The notes under the pieces: model-generated
Databases searched by the model: none
The model's input: only the letters and a program-made list of their open reading frames with translations
Told to the model about the DNA's origin: nothing
Made by a program: the position numbers and the translations under genes
Source: Priapulus caudatus
Lineage: Eukaryota > Priapulida > Priapulimorpha > Priapulimorphida > Priapulidae
Assembly (NCBI RefSeq): GCF_000485595.1
Contig: NW_014577069.1
Location: 543,643 to 605,137, forward strand
DNA length: 61,495 nucleotides
Direction of reading: 5' to 3'
Shown: in pieces, positions 48,291 to 61,339 of the stretch
How the letters are laid out: every line of letters starts with the position of its first letter
How positions within the stretch are numbered: position 1 is the stretch's first letter

Positions 48291-50215
48291 CCAAACACAG
48301 ATGAGATAGATAGATAGATAGATACGCAAGCGACGATCGAAGGGGAGAGAGGGGAGGAAAGATAGATGAATAAAAAGAGAGCGCGCGCCGAGAGACGAGA
48401 GGGATAGATGGATAGAGAGCTTCAGAGTCATAATAGAAAATTTCTATTATGGACTCTTGATAAAAGAGAGAATAGAGGGGGAGAGAAGCGAAACAGACAG
48501 CCTAGAGAGCGAGCGAGCGAGAGAAGAGGAGCTAGGAGGTGAAACAGAGCGGCGTGTCCAGCGATCCTATGTATTAAGAATCGGCGAGGCAAGTAACTTA
48601 GGGGCAGTTAGTGGATAGCTACGTTAGCAGGTTAGCAGACGTGGCTGTCTTCCCGGCACAACACTTCGCCAATATTATATATTAATGGCCTGTTGTTGGA
48701 GGCAACTAATGACAGCATATGTGCCCCAACAACAGGCATTAATGTTTTTAGTGGGCATCACATGACTTTGCAATGCTAACCTCGGCAAATATGAAGTGAA
48801 TAAGAGCAAAGTTTCTTAAACGAACACATTTCAACTTATGTATTAAAACACAGATGCGTTTATAATAACAAATGCGTCGGGCGGCAAGGCATAGTGGGCC
48901 CGCTCAAACGCAATCATCGTAATGCCATAATCGTTCATTGTTGCCTTTTACCAGAGCGGCGATACCGAACACGGATGCCAAAGATAAACGATTCGTTTTA
49001 TGAGACGCCGCGCGTCGCAAACACCAACGACGAGTGCAAAGCAACGAACAAAAACTGCGGCGTACAGAAAGGCTCTGTCGTCGACAGCAAATACATTACA
49101 CGCGAGCCGCGGCGTGGAGTTCGGCGGCACGTTTTGTCTCGCTGGCACAGTCATTACTCACCGTGTCGGTCCCTACCTATCAAGTCGTCAGCTCTAACTA
49201 ATATAAAGCATTTACACATTTTATAAAGCAAACTTTCAATCTGACAGTTTGGTGTTCGTCGCAAGTGTACACCAACTATCGTACCACACTAAGAACGAGC
49301 TGTGACTGGACGGGTCCGGCACGCATGCGCATACAGCATCCTATATCTGTATTTCGCAGCACGTCAGGAAATTTCGGCGGAACGCTCAAGAGGTCGTTGT
49401 CGTTCAGGTACTACAGATACTGCACCCGAGGTACATATTTGTATACACACAAGTGTAGCCTAGACTTGTTACTTACAGAAAGTGTACACTAACGCCTAAC
49501 CCTAACCCTAGCCCTAAACGCCTTAACCCTAACGGCTAACCCTACCGGCCCTAACCCTATACACATACCTCATATAAAATATAAACATAAATACTAAACA
49601 ACCAAAAAATAAAAAATAAAACTACCTCGGTACATATCTGTAGTACCTGATACGACAACGACGGCCCATCGCGGCAAGTGACGCGTACGCGGTGCCTGCA
49701 TGCGTGGCCTGCATGGCGTGCGTGCGTGGCCGTGGCGTGCGCGTGCGTGGCTGCCAGCAGGCGCCTCCTACGCTACGCCTTGCAGGGAGGGAGTCTTGCA
49801 ATTGAATTATGCCTCGCCGATGGAAGAGCGCTAGAGGCGTGGCTGGAGGCAATGCACGTACACGGCTCCGCGACGGCTCCGACTTGCTATGGAGGGAGGG
49901 AGTCTTGCAATTGATATAGGGCCTCGCGATGGCGACACGCGGCTAACTCTGTTGGCGTAAGCTTCGCCGTGGCCCGAGCAGAGCGCTTTAATTGAATCGC
50001 AGCCATCAGTGCGCGATATGAAATTTGGGCGCTACCCGCGGTGACTAGAATTTTGCTAGCTATCGCTGTGAAGAGTATAGCCGCTAGAACGCGATTGCAT
50101 ACCGCGGCAGATATAGCGAATGCTGCATTGCTGAGTTGCGTGACCACGTGCGTGGTGCTTATGGGCGTGTGCGCTCGAATGCCGTGCATGATATTCGCGG
50201 CACATGCGGCGCAGA
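48285..50215. repeat. Segmental duplication, first-half copy
   Basis: From CCTTCCCAAACACAGAT onward it aligns with 41392-43210, including the hairpin, the 28-bp palindrome and the telomere-like tract, all with scattered indels. Confidence 0.85.
48422..48460. repeat. Hairpin, GAGTCCATAATAGAAA family, duplicated copy
   Basis: TCAGAGTCATAATAGAAA and TTTCTATTATGGACTCTTGA. It is the counterpart of 41517-41555 in the duplicated block and has one base missing. Confidence 0.85.
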
Positions 50216-50219
50216 CACA

Positions 50220-50291
50220 CAGGAAAACACCGCCACCCACCCACCCACACACACACACACACACCACCACACCAACACACACAACACACAC

Positions 50292-50332
<41 letters not shown>

Positions 50333-50580
50333 CAGTCACACACATTCTCGTGGCCGCCAACGCCCACGCCCCCCCCCACAAACAGACACGGGCACGCAGC
50401 GCGCGAACACACACGCACCGACGCACATATACTACACGCAGCACGCACGCACGCGAACACGACACACACACACACACACAACACACCACACACAACAGCA
50501 CTCACACACACACAACACACACACACACGCAACACACAACACACACCACACACACACACACACGACACACACACGTATAC
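50220..50580. repeat. (CA)n-rich block
   Basis: CA-rich simple repeat after the duplicated block. Confidence 0.95.
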
Positions 50581-50589
50581 ATGTAGCAT

Positions 50590-53391
50590 GTCACCGCAGC
50601 CATACATAAGTACCCTCCTCCTGCCTTATTACTCAGACGTCGCGAGAGAACGAAATAGCCGATAATTGCTATTTTAAGCCAGCGCCGACCAAGTAATATA
50701 CATCGACACGATCTATACAATAACCCGTACCGGCATCACCTTGCAAGACACGATAAAATTGCAGCACGTGGAGAAGGCGATTACTATGATGGCACTAGCG
50801 AGAGAGAGCCCGTGAGACGTTTGAGGGAGGGACGATGTAATTTCTAAGGGGAAACCTGGTCGAAGGTAAGTGGAAAACGGCGACGGCGATATAACTGGAT
50901 CAATTTAATCTCATACGTGTCGGTAAAGACTTAATTGGACGGTCTATTGGCGGTTCGGACGCACTGAAACACTGGTGGCAATTAGTAAAACGAATGTTGT
51001 GCGCCTTAATTATTGCACTACGTACGTGCGACCATGAAACCACTGTTGTAGCAGCGGCACTCTACCACGCTTAATCAATAACAATCGATACATGTATATT
51101 GAAAAGTATCAGGTTTCCGGTCACATCATATAGACAATAGTACAAGTGTTCGCCAAGATTTCGCAAACTGTGCTTTGCTAAGAGTAACGCCTCAGTGCAG
51201 CACTATATTACCCCCGAATTTAAGTTTCATTCATAAAAACAAGAATAGAACTGCACCTGTATGTAAAGAAATTATTGGCGAAGTGTGAAGACAAAATCTA
51301 AGTCAGGAAATTGCATTAACCACAAACATTCGACAATGGCTCACCATCGCAGGCGGAACACATTACGTGGACGTTATTCAGACCAGTTTCCCAATCCAGA
51401 AATTTTAATAAGTCCATAAAAAAATCCATAACGTCACCGTGGATATGCCAGTAATGACAATTAAATACCCTCGTTTGAGCTAGTCAACCTCAATTCGTAA
51501 ATATCACATTTGAGTAATACTGTAACTAACTGCTTACCTCCCTACCACCTACTATCGATTCGCATGTATTGACATATAATTATAATATCTGCATTGGACA
51601 GCGAGATTAATAAGTAATATTACGAATGTGCTGATCTCAACTTGCGTAGATACACCAGAAACACAAGCGCGCTGATATTCGTATGCTCACTCATCCAAGC
51701 CTTTATTTGGCTATGAATTTTCCTCATTACCCGTGTTTTACCTCAGAAATGTATAGCAAATCCTCCGACCATTATTGATCATATGGCGATATGGGACGAA
51801 TAAATTAGCACCTATTATACACGGAGCGACGTAGTACGCCGAGGTTAATTCTGGGTTAGCGGAACTATTGAAACTGCCCATGATTACTATTGTTAGCGCG
51901 TTGGGTTCGTTATGGCCGGCAGCAACTACTAATTTAGATCCAGTGCAACGTATGTGCGCTCTCTTTGCCCCCCAATTGTGTTAGCCGGGACCTACAGCTT
52001 GGCAAATAGAGGGCCTGTGTGGGTGGGTGATTGGGCACGTTTCACGTTGTCACATGCAGATTCCTATACGAAACATGGATTTCGCACAATTGTTATTCGT
52101 GCTACTTCGTGCGACAAAGCTTCGCTGCGATGTTTGGCGATTTTCCCTTAACAACCGAGGCGCGGAAATGTCTCACTGCTGGCGCTTATATTACGTTTCG
52201 CTTATATTGTTATCATTCGATTACGTCTGCATGCTGACATTCAAGATGCGCGTGCAAAATAAAACGCACTGTAGACGATGCCCCGGCCTTCCGTCACCGC
52301 ACCTATACCATGCGCGGACTTAACGATGCGAAGACATCTTGTGAACACCATCATTGTGCGCTGGAGCGATCTAACGTAGGATGAAACGTCATAGATGCTT
52401 CCGTTGTATAGAGACGACGGTTAAAACTGCCGAGCGAGAAAATGCGAGTGCAGTTTTTTGTTCGATTCAAAACTTAGTTCTATTTTTGTTCTATTTTTGT
52501 TCTATTTTCTAAATTTAGTTTTTTCTTAATTGTACGCCGGGCTGAAGTAATAACATTGCTCAACCCGAACTCGATCCACCCATCGCCATATCCTAAAAAC
52601 TCGTATGGTCACTTTGTGCATTGCAGAGAATATAGAATAAGAATAATATTTGTATCTTATAAAGTCAAGCGAGATATTTGTTTATATCTGCGTATGTGTT
52701 ACTTTTAATAATTCTATACTCAATGTTTCTCACTCTCACTTTACCGCCGCCGCTCGCTGACACACGTATTAAAGTAACTTATTCCAAACAGCATACTATT
52801 GTAAGTAACTAATAGTAATACCATTATAGTAGTTACTGTTATAGATGTACCAGTGCAGCGAGCGGCCGGCGGTGCAGTGAGACTGTACAGCAGCAGTTGG
52901 AAGTTCATAAACGCACCGTTTGACTTTATTTAGTATTGATATTATTCTTGTCTCATTTCTCGAAATACTCTAACCGGCATGCAGTGGAGAGTCGCGCATG
53001 TAACATTGATGCGCGGGCAATAGTATACTGTGTGACGAACACCCATCAATGCGGGTGACGCCAGACCTCCCTCCCCATTCACCTATAGCCACAGAGAAGC
53101 GCTGTTACCGAGCCGCGCGTCGATAAAATGTAAATTACGGCACCCTTTAAGTGCTAGCTGATTGCGTTATTAGTGATTTGATGCGATACGGTTTCCGAGT
53201 GTAGCTTGTCTACATGGGAAGCACGTCACGCCCCTGGCGCACGCGCCAACGCGAGACTGTCACCATGCGAAGCAGCTAGTTTGCGTGCACGAGGCGCAGC
53301 GGCCGTGAGAAAGCCCGGCTTCCTTTGTGGGACCATGCTACGCATGACGAGCAAGCCTCAAGAGACTTATGGCGACTAACAATAACCCGGC
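50590..53391. other. No recognisable gene
   Basis: Unique AT-rich sequence; short frames at 51954-52323 lack motifs. A TTCTATTTTTG triplet repeat lies at 52475-52510. Confidence 0.5.
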
Positions 53392-53538
53392 CCCAGTGGC
53401 GGATCCAGAAGTGAATTGTAAAAGGGGGGTCGAATCATGCGACCTCAAGGGCACGAAGCGTCCGAGGGGGAGGTTGTTAGGCTAAAATACCCTTGCCCTG
53501 AAAATTCTACCCCCGCACTCCTTAGATCCGCCACTGGG
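53392..53538. mobile_element. hAT-like MITE with CCCAGTGGCGGATC ends
   Basis: CCCAGTGGCGGATC at the left and GATCCGCCACTGGG at the right are perfect 14-bp inverted ends of a 147-bp non-coding element. No clear target duplication. Confidence 0.85.
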
Positions 53539-54235
53539 CCCTGCTCTGCATGCGCGAATGTCATCGCTGTATACGCGCTTTTCGCTTCTCGCTCGTAATT
53601 GTTTTTAAATGATCGACGCGAAACATGTCTACATTGATGATCGCCTAGGCGCCATTTGCTCGCGGCCACACGAAGATACCAGCATTTCCAGAATGACCTA
53701 ATCTCGCACTAAGCATGTTCATCAGTAAAAATCACAGCCGTGCGGCTGATTTCGATGACATTTCGTCGCGTGTAGGGAGCGCTAGCCCCAAAACAACACG
53801 ATGGGAAATTGTATCATCAAATAATCGAATTCTACGATAACAAAAAGTCAAAACACAAACGAATGTCGACGTCTACGCTATAGTTTAACCGCGACGTGTA
53901 ATATGTCGGGGCGGACATGCAACGCGTGTCCTGTAATATAGAGATATGTGATGAATTCGTCAAGAAAATCAAACTCAATACAGATTTGTCGCCGAGCCAG
54001 CGAGTCCGTTATGATCACCGCTAAGCGGGTTCGACCCGAGGCTAAAGCCTATTAGAATCGAACGCGCTTCAAAATTAAGCATGGACGCCAGCAAAAGTTT
54101 CCGCGAAACTTCCACGCACGCACACACGAGAACTCGCGTTAACCGCCCAGACTAAGTCATTCGCCAGAAGCTGGTCGCTGCTGGCGATATCCGACTCTTC
54201 TAAAAGCTGCCTGCCAATCGAGGATTAGTCGCGTG

Positions 54236-54660
54236 CATGTACTTGCTCGAGTCTGTCGGATTTAGGTCCCGAGCGCATCAGCGCACGCCGAGCTCACGCC
54301 CGAAGCCACTGGCCGACATCCCATCACCACCACCGCCCCCGCATCGTCAAATAAACCCAGCGCCGGAGGTTAAGCGCAAAAGCATCGATGCTCGGAGGCC
54401 TTTGAAAGTCAATTACGATCGGGACGTTCGTAGGTGTTTGAGGCGACGGCCGCACGTGTTATCGTGGGCGCGCTCTGGCTTCTCGGTCGTATCGGGTGTG
54501 TCGAGCGAGCAGGCGGGAGGCAGCGCCGCACACTCGGTCGCTAGCCTGTGCACGCAGCAGCACGCCGCAGCGCGCGCGCTCTCTCGTTCTCGCACACACG
54601 GATGCTGCGGAAGGATGACGGATACACGGCCACTTTGTGAGCTCTAAGCAGATGACGTGG
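54236..54660. other. CpG-rich stretch, possible promoter or 5' exon
   Basis: Clearly richer in CG dinucleotides than surroundings; a 136-codon plus frame with a proline run (PSPPPPPHRQ) and several overlapping minus frames are open, as expected of GC-rich DNA. It lies about 0.8 kb upstream of the signal-peptide exon and could be its promoter. No family recognised. Confidence 0.3.
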
Positions 54661-55431
54661 TGAGCGCATGTTCGGGCCGACGCCTGGCGCGAGGAATCCG
54701 AACGATGCTGAAAGGCAAGCCTTATCGGGTTGTCCTTATCGCTTTCTGAATCTTGTTTTTCTCGCTCGACGACCCGCTGGGAAATGAATATGGACAATTT
54801 CGTGGCGACGTCGGCGAGAAGAATCAACCTGGTTTCGCTGCAGCTGGGCGGTGGTTAACGTGTCACCGAGATCCCTGCACGCCAAGTTTAATAAGGGTGG
54901 TTATTGCGCATCGAGTATAAGTCAAAGTTGCATCTACGGACGGTCGACGACCGACGGAAGGACTGTATCAACTTTTGTGCGTTCGTGTTACAAAATGACG
55001 CGAAATTTAAGGCGATAATTTTCATGGGGGATTCGTGTTGTGGCGTCGTGGTGTTTTGGGATGGCGGAAACCATGCTGCTAAGGTTCGAATCACCGCTGA
55101 CTGTATTCGAATTTGGTTACGATCGGTGCTGACTGCGAATGATATATGAGCACGCAGGTAAGCGACACAATTCGATACACGTCCCATATCTTTATCGCCA
55201 CGATTTACAGATAGATTCGATATTGAAATTTCGAGATTTAAAAATTGTAATAAAATTAAATTAAAATTGAAATAACCGAGTACGTTAAAATTGTTAGTAA
55301 CAATGCGTACTGTTATCGAGCACTTTTTGCTAGATGATGCAGAAGAAGAAGCTGAAATTCTCGAAGCACGGATAATAGGAACGTGGATAGACGGAATCGT
55401 GCGACACCAATATTGGCGGTGAACATTCAAT

Positions 55432-55513
55432 ATGTGTATTCGTTTGACCCTTGCGGTTTCTGTCGGTTTTCTGCTGGCGGTTGTCATTACTGAATGTGCA
55501 GAAACCACACCAG
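55432..55513 (+). CDS. Signal-peptide first exon of an unidentified secreted/membrane protein
   Basis: ATG at 55432 opens MCIRLTLAVSVGFLLAVV then ITECAETTP, and the frame stops cleanly at CCAG|GTATGT (phase 1). A basic residue, a hydrophobic core of about 14 residues and small residues near ECA make a textbook signal peptide. No following exon was recognised; a (CTAT)n tract of over 200 bp starts 37 bp after the donor. Family unknown. Confidence 0.5.
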
Positions 55514-55550
55514 GTATGTCCATTTTCATTATCTATATAGACTATCAATC

Positions 55551-55563
55551 AATTAATCAATCA

Positions 55564-55641
<78 letters not shown>

Positions 55642-55649
55642 TTATTTAT

Positions 55650-55685
<36 letters not shown>

Positions 55686-55693
55686 TTATTTAT

Positions 55694-55769
<76 letters not shown>

Positions 55770-55800
55770 ACACACACAAACACACGCGCGCGCGCATATA
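55551..55800. repeat. (CTAT)n microsatellite and CA/CG tail
   Basis: Over 50 CTAT/TTAT units, starting 37 bp after the donor of the signal-peptide exon. Confidence 0.95.
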
Positions 55801-55844
55801 TATATATATGCACGCGCACGCGCGCTCGCACACACAGACACAGC

Positions 55845-56121
55845 ACTCGTGCGAACAAACGCACGCAGACACGTATTCACATATGATGTGCACATACAAA
55901 GGCAATCTATCTAAACTAACATTTCTATTGCCAGACCATTCTTCCATTCTTTGGTTTTTCCACCTCCAAAGACTCGCGTGGGAAAAAAACGTCCAAATAG
56001 CCCATCAAACTTTCATCGAGAAAATCTCCCCCAGGACCCATAACGTTGACGATAAGCCAATTTGCTTGAATAGGAAGCCAAACAGAGGATGCCCCAATTT
56101 CCCGCCATGTACTCTCGGCGC

Positions 56122-56162
<41 letters not shown>

Positions 56163-56765
56163 TCTCTCTTGTTTGCTCACGGCGGGCCGTTGGCACCACA
56201 CGATTACAGCACGCGTGCGCAGACGACTCTAACTGTGCACGCGCAGGACCGCACACGCACACATAGCATCACGAGCGCCACCACCACCACATTGTCGAGG
56301 CGAGGCGCGTCTCGCGCCCCGCGCTATACACACACGCGCAGAGAAACTGTTGCAATTAGGTAAGAGCTGGGCGGGATGGCGAGCGACTGGCCTTGCTTGT
56401 CCGCGTCCGAGAGAGAACGGGTGTCGCACGCGAATCGAATTTAGGAGTCCGGGATGTATACGTTTATGATGCGACGACTAAGGAATAGAGGGAGGATGAG
56501 GAGGAAAGAGGGAGGGAGGGGCAGTACCCTATGCGCACTAATATGATTGCCCAGCGCGAGGAAAAGAATCCGCCGATGCTTTCTAGGCTTTCTTGTGCGG
56601 GCTTCGTGGCAGGCCAGCTTGATTACATTAGCTCAAAGAAATTCGAGTGTCGCAACTTGGTTTTATTCATCGCGCGAAATTACGATCGCGAAAGGAACTG
56701 TAAGATTTCTCTCATTATGTTGTTTTTTATAACGTACAAATTATAATATCAATCATCGCCATTAT
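55845..56765. repeat. Large inverted duplication, left arm
   Basis: GCAAATTGG-type and GACTCGCGTGGGAAAAAA segments match the reverse complement of 59457-60462, including the CT-rich tract and the AAATTACGATCGCGAAAGGA segment. About 80-85% similar by eye. Confidence 0.85.
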
Positions 56766-56785
56766 CATCATCATCGTCAACACAC

Positions 56786-56925
56786 GCATTCACACGCACG
56801 CACGCGCACACACACAAACACTCACACACATGCATACACGCTCGCGCGCACGCACGCACGCGCACACACGCACGCACGCACGCGCACACACGCACGCATA
56901 TTCGTGTGCAGGGACGCGCACGCAC
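56786..56925. repeat. CACG-rich simple repeat
   Basis: CACACG/CACGCACG tract between the inverted arms. Confidence 0.9.
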
Positions 56926-58859
56926 GCATAAGGACTTATAAGGCTAAGGCGCATCGTCACATTGAATAATTCAAATGAGTAATTCTCGTCCGTATAATTT
57001 AGTCGGTCATACACACATATATCTATGCGTGAACGTACGCATTGTATGTGGCAAAGTCCTGCTGGGCTAGGCCAAAGGATGGATGTTATAAGTTATGGAT
57101 CAAACATTTCTGACCGCAGGGAATCACTGTGTGTGTACACACATGTGCATGCACATGTAGTGCTAGTAGGGGATTTATCTGAGTCTGAGACTATTACCAA
57201 GCTACATTAGCGGTAGCCTTTCTAGTTTCTTTATAATCTTGACTATTCCGGCTATCGCTATTAATGGTGGCGTGTCAACGCGATGACGGGGTTGGTTCCT
57301 TTGATAGCTATTTATAAGGCTGATGACAGGAACGTGCCCCTAGCGGAAAACGACAAACTGCCGTTGAATTCAAATGTACGGTGAAAGGTCATCGTGAGTT
57401 CACCATTACTGTAACAGCAGGTCACAGCGAACACTTCATCGCATTTGTCTGTCGGCGCGCCGCCATTGTAGAATGTGTTCACGCATGCATGGTATAATAG
57501 ATGTACACGCGTGCGCACCTGAAAGCGAGTGAGCGCGTGTGCGTGCGCGCGCGCGTGTGGGCGTGCATGTGTGGAAGGAAGCAATGCCGACGCTAGCAAC
57601 CCGGAGTGCGACTGCTCATCTGACGATACTTGCATTTAACCGGTGAGAGAATCACGATTTACCGGTCAGAGAACCACGAGTGTTTACTGCATCCGTGGCT
57701 GCGCAGTAACTCAGGACGTGGCTCGCAGCACTTATCCCGCGGCGCTGCCTGCGCGGTGCGAGGAGGGGGACCTCCCGGGGACGAAGCCCCGCGCGCATGT
57801 CCGCATATTTGTCATATTTATCCGCCAGCTTCCAATGAGCACAAAGCGCTAAAGCTCTACACATCTATCTGCATAGGACCTGCTACAGCAGTAAAATGTA
57901 GCTGGGAATTCCCCCCGTGCAGCCGGCGTGTCTTGGGTGCGAGAGCTGCCGGCTCGTAGATGATGATGTCCGAACATAATACGCATATGATGACATTTCT
58001 GACATTTCCCCCCCGCGCGCGGCACGCACGTCAGTTTCGCCCGTCTCTCGAGCGCGTCGCCTAGTTCCTGTCAGTCGCACATGTTCGCAAAGTGAAAACG
58101 GTATACAAACTCGGAAAAGCTGACCACGATAGAGAACGCGTTGTGACGTCGGCACTTCAATTACTAAAACACAATGCAAGAACAATCGAGCGAGATGTGA
58201 AAGATGCATGCATGATGTCGCTATTATATTCCCTCGCGCATGTTTTCGTCTCGCGGCCATAGTAATAAAGTTTCAGAGGTTTATTGCGAAATTACACAAA
58301 TACCCGAAGGAATAGCGACAATATATGAACCACGGTACAGTTCCGATAAGGAATTTCACTGGTTTGACGTTGTACACCAATACTGTCGCATAGAATAATG
58401 CGTCAAATGCGCTCATTCGTTTTCCTGCGCATGTTTCGACGATAAAAGCGCAGTCGATCGCAAATGGTCTCCCATATACAGTGCTTGCGCCCGCACTGAA
58501 CGTTGCTTTGACGTTAATACTTATCAGGCTAGCAATTGCCTGTTCATTATTTGGCATTTTGCAATTACATGTCGACAACTTACCGTTGTGGCACGTAGCT
58601 AGATACGAGGTTTTATCATCCACGGGTAATCGCGAGAAAAATGAAGTACTGTAATTAGAGAACACATGCTTCGTGAATTTTTTTTCTCCAATAATTGCTT
58701 TTGACGATTATCCCAAAGATAAATGTGGAAGAACATAGCAGAATTAGCTCAGCTGACTTTTCCGTGGGTCTAGTTTCACAAATACCAAATTGAAACTAAT
58801 CACGTTTAGTAAAAAAAGTTATAAACGCGCTCATCAGCACTGGCGACCACACAGGATTA
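56926..58859. other. Spacer between inverted arms, no recognisable gene
   Basis: Frames at 57312-57635, 57630-57959 and 58273-58665 show no family motif. The 130-codon minus frame at 58273-58665 is the least repeat-like but lacks support. Confidence 0.45.
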
Positions 58860-59000
58860 CGCGCACGCACGCACTCACACACGCACGCCCTCACGCACGC
58901 GCGCACGCGCGCACGCACGCACGCACGCACGCACGACGACGGACGGACGGACGGACGGACGAACGTATGCATGCACGCACGCGCTCTGGTACGTACGCAC
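58860..59000. repeat. (ACGC)n and (GGAC)n tract
   Basis: ACGC tetranucleotides followed by GGACGGACGGAC. Confidence 0.9.
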
Positions 59001-59176
59001 TAACGCGTGCATTAACGCACCTGTTCGTACCACAGAACTATAACAAATCTATAACATATTGTTACAGTTCAGTGGTTCGTACACGCCCGCATACAATGCA
59101 CTTACACACACATTCACGCACGCACTCTCGCGCACCCACGCGCACGCTCACGCACACGCGTATTTTCACTCGTGCG

Positions 59177-59177
<1 letters not shown>

Positions 59178-59243
<66 letters not shown>

Positions 59244-59420
59244 CACACACACACACACACACACACGTTCGTGGGTGGTGGTGTTCGTGGTGGTGGTGGT
59301 GTGCTGGTGGCAGTTGTGGGTGTTCGTGGTGGTGGTGGTGGTGGTGGTGCAGTTGTGTGGTGTTCGTGGTGGTGGTGGTGGTGGTGGTGGGGGGGGGTGT
59401 CCGGCGGCGGCGCGACGACG
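59178..59420. repeat. (CA)n, (GGT)n and (CGA)n tract
   Basis: CA tract to 59267, then GTGGTGGTG repeats with GTTCGTGG interruptions, then CGACGACG. Confidence 0.95.
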
Positions 59421-59456
59421 AACGACGACGGACGACGATGTTGATGGAATAATTTG

Positions 59457-60462
59457 TGGCGATGATTGATATTCATAAATTTTGTACGTTCATAAAAACA
59501 ACATAAAAGGGGGGGGGGGGGGGGGGGGAGAGAAATCTTACAGTTCCTTTGCGCGATCGTAGTTCTCGCGTCGAGTTGATAAAACCAAGTTGCGACAGCC
59601 TCGAATTTCTTTGAGCTAAATCGTAATCAAGGCCTGGCCCTGCCCACGAAGCCGCACAAGAAAGCCTAGAAAGCATTCGGCGGAATTCTTTTCCTTGCGC
59701 TGGACAAACGATATTATGCGCACTCAGGGTACTGCCCCTCCTCTGCCCTTTCCTCCTCAATCTCCCTACTAATTCCTTAGTCGTCGATCAAAATAAAGCA
59801 GTATACAGTCCCGCGGACTGCCCCTAAATTCGAATTATCGCGGTGCGACACCCGTTCTCTCTTCGGACGCGGCCAAGCACAGGCCAGTCCGCTCGCAGCA
59901 TCCGCCCAGCTCCTTGACCTCCCAATTGCAACCAGTTTTTCATGCGCAGTGATGGTATAACGCGGGGCGCGAGACGCGCCTCGCCTCGACAATGTGGTAG
60001 GTGTGGGCTCGTAATGCTATGTGTCGCGTGTGCGGTCCGCGCGGTCGCACATTTCAGAGTCGTCTGCGGACTGCGGTTGCTTAATCGTGTGTGTCCCAAC
60101 GGCCCGCCGTGCAGCAAACAAGAGAGACTATGAAGAGAGAGAGAGAGACGCAGAGACGAGAAAGAGAGCCGCGCCGAGAGTACATGGACAGGAAACTTGG
60201 GCATCCTCTGTTTGGCTTGCCTCCTTCAAGCAAATTGGCTTATCGGTCACGTTATGGGTCCTGCGGAGATTTTCTCGATTTTGAAAGTTTGATGGTATTT
60301 TGGACCGCTTTTTTCCCACGCGAGTCTTTGGAGGTGTAAAAACCACCAAGATGGAAGAACGGTCTGGCAATAAGAAATTTAGTATTAGATAGCATTGCCG
60401 TTTGATGTCGCAGCAGTCATGATGTGAATACGTGTCTGCGTGGCGTTTTGTTCGGACGCAGC
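59457..60462. repeat. Large inverted duplication, right arm
   Basis: Reverse-complement partner of 55845-56765; a 2.7-kb spacer separates them. Extra bases include a G20 run at about 59510-59528. Confidence 0.85.
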
Positions 60463-60535
60463 TGCGTCGGTGTCTTGTGTAGTGCGCGAGCGCGCGTGCA
60501 GCCGTGAATATATTATAGTCTAATGCGCGCGCGCG

Positions 60536-60567
60536 TGTGTTTCGTGTGTGCATGTGTGTTGTGTGCT

Positions 60568-60608
<41 letters not shown>

Positions 60609-60620
60609 TGTGTGTGCCTT
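60536..60620. repeat. (GT)n microsatellite
   Basis: GTGT tract just beyond the right inverted arm; the left arm is flanked by a CA/CG tract on its outer side as well. Confidence 0.95.
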
Positions 60621-61339
60621 CCGCGCGCTTGTCTCGCTGTCTCGGATGCGATCCATTTTTCTATAAAACTCCATAATGGTCAATACTATATGCAAAAAGG
60701 TGCCGAACGGAAATGCCCTGAAAGTGCACTTGCGCGACAGGTTGACTTAAGAGAGAATCCCGCAGTTGCTCATCGGGGCATGTTATTTCAAACCTGGCTG
60801 TAAGTAATGATATAGTGCTCTCCAAATATGTGAGGCTCGCCCCCTCGCTCGGTCGAAGATATTATATCCTGGAAGAACAAGAACATCAGGTGGGGCCACA
60901 GGGAACATGTGCGCACGAAATCAGTCGAATACTACGTTTCTAACGGCCTCGAGGCTCAAAACGACGATTCAGCATTTTCGCACCTCGTTTTCTACACACT
61001 TCTCCGCCCGGTAATGGCTATGAAATTACTTCTTGGCTCGAATATGAAATTGACAGCATGAAGCACCAAAATAGGGTCGCATGCCATTGACAAGCTTGCG
61101 TGTATAATCTCATGGAGGGCGATATAGTCTACGGTTCGGCTGTAATATGAGAATCGTTGGCATGGCGGTTTTTCTGCTACACGTTATATAAATCTAATCT
61201 CTTTAGGCTCAATTACCGTGTTCGGACTAAGGGCAACGGTTGCGGCCAAGTCCCACGGTGCATTGGCTAAACACAAACATAAAATATTGACGTCATGTAT
61301 GGCTTGCCTCTCCTTCTCTTTCTTTACGTCAGCCCGCCC

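Noticed and set aside
47574-48309. Frames of up to 226 codons rich in Ser-Leu or Arg-Glu
   Set aside because: Artefacts of the (GA)n and (CA)n tracts.
54888-55529. 213-codon minus-strand frame
   Set aside because: Contains the reverse of the better-supported plus-strand signal-peptide exon and has no family motif.
58273-58665. 130-codon minus-strand frame between the inverted arms
   Set aside because: Not repeat-derived, but no motif, start context or neighbouring exon supports it.
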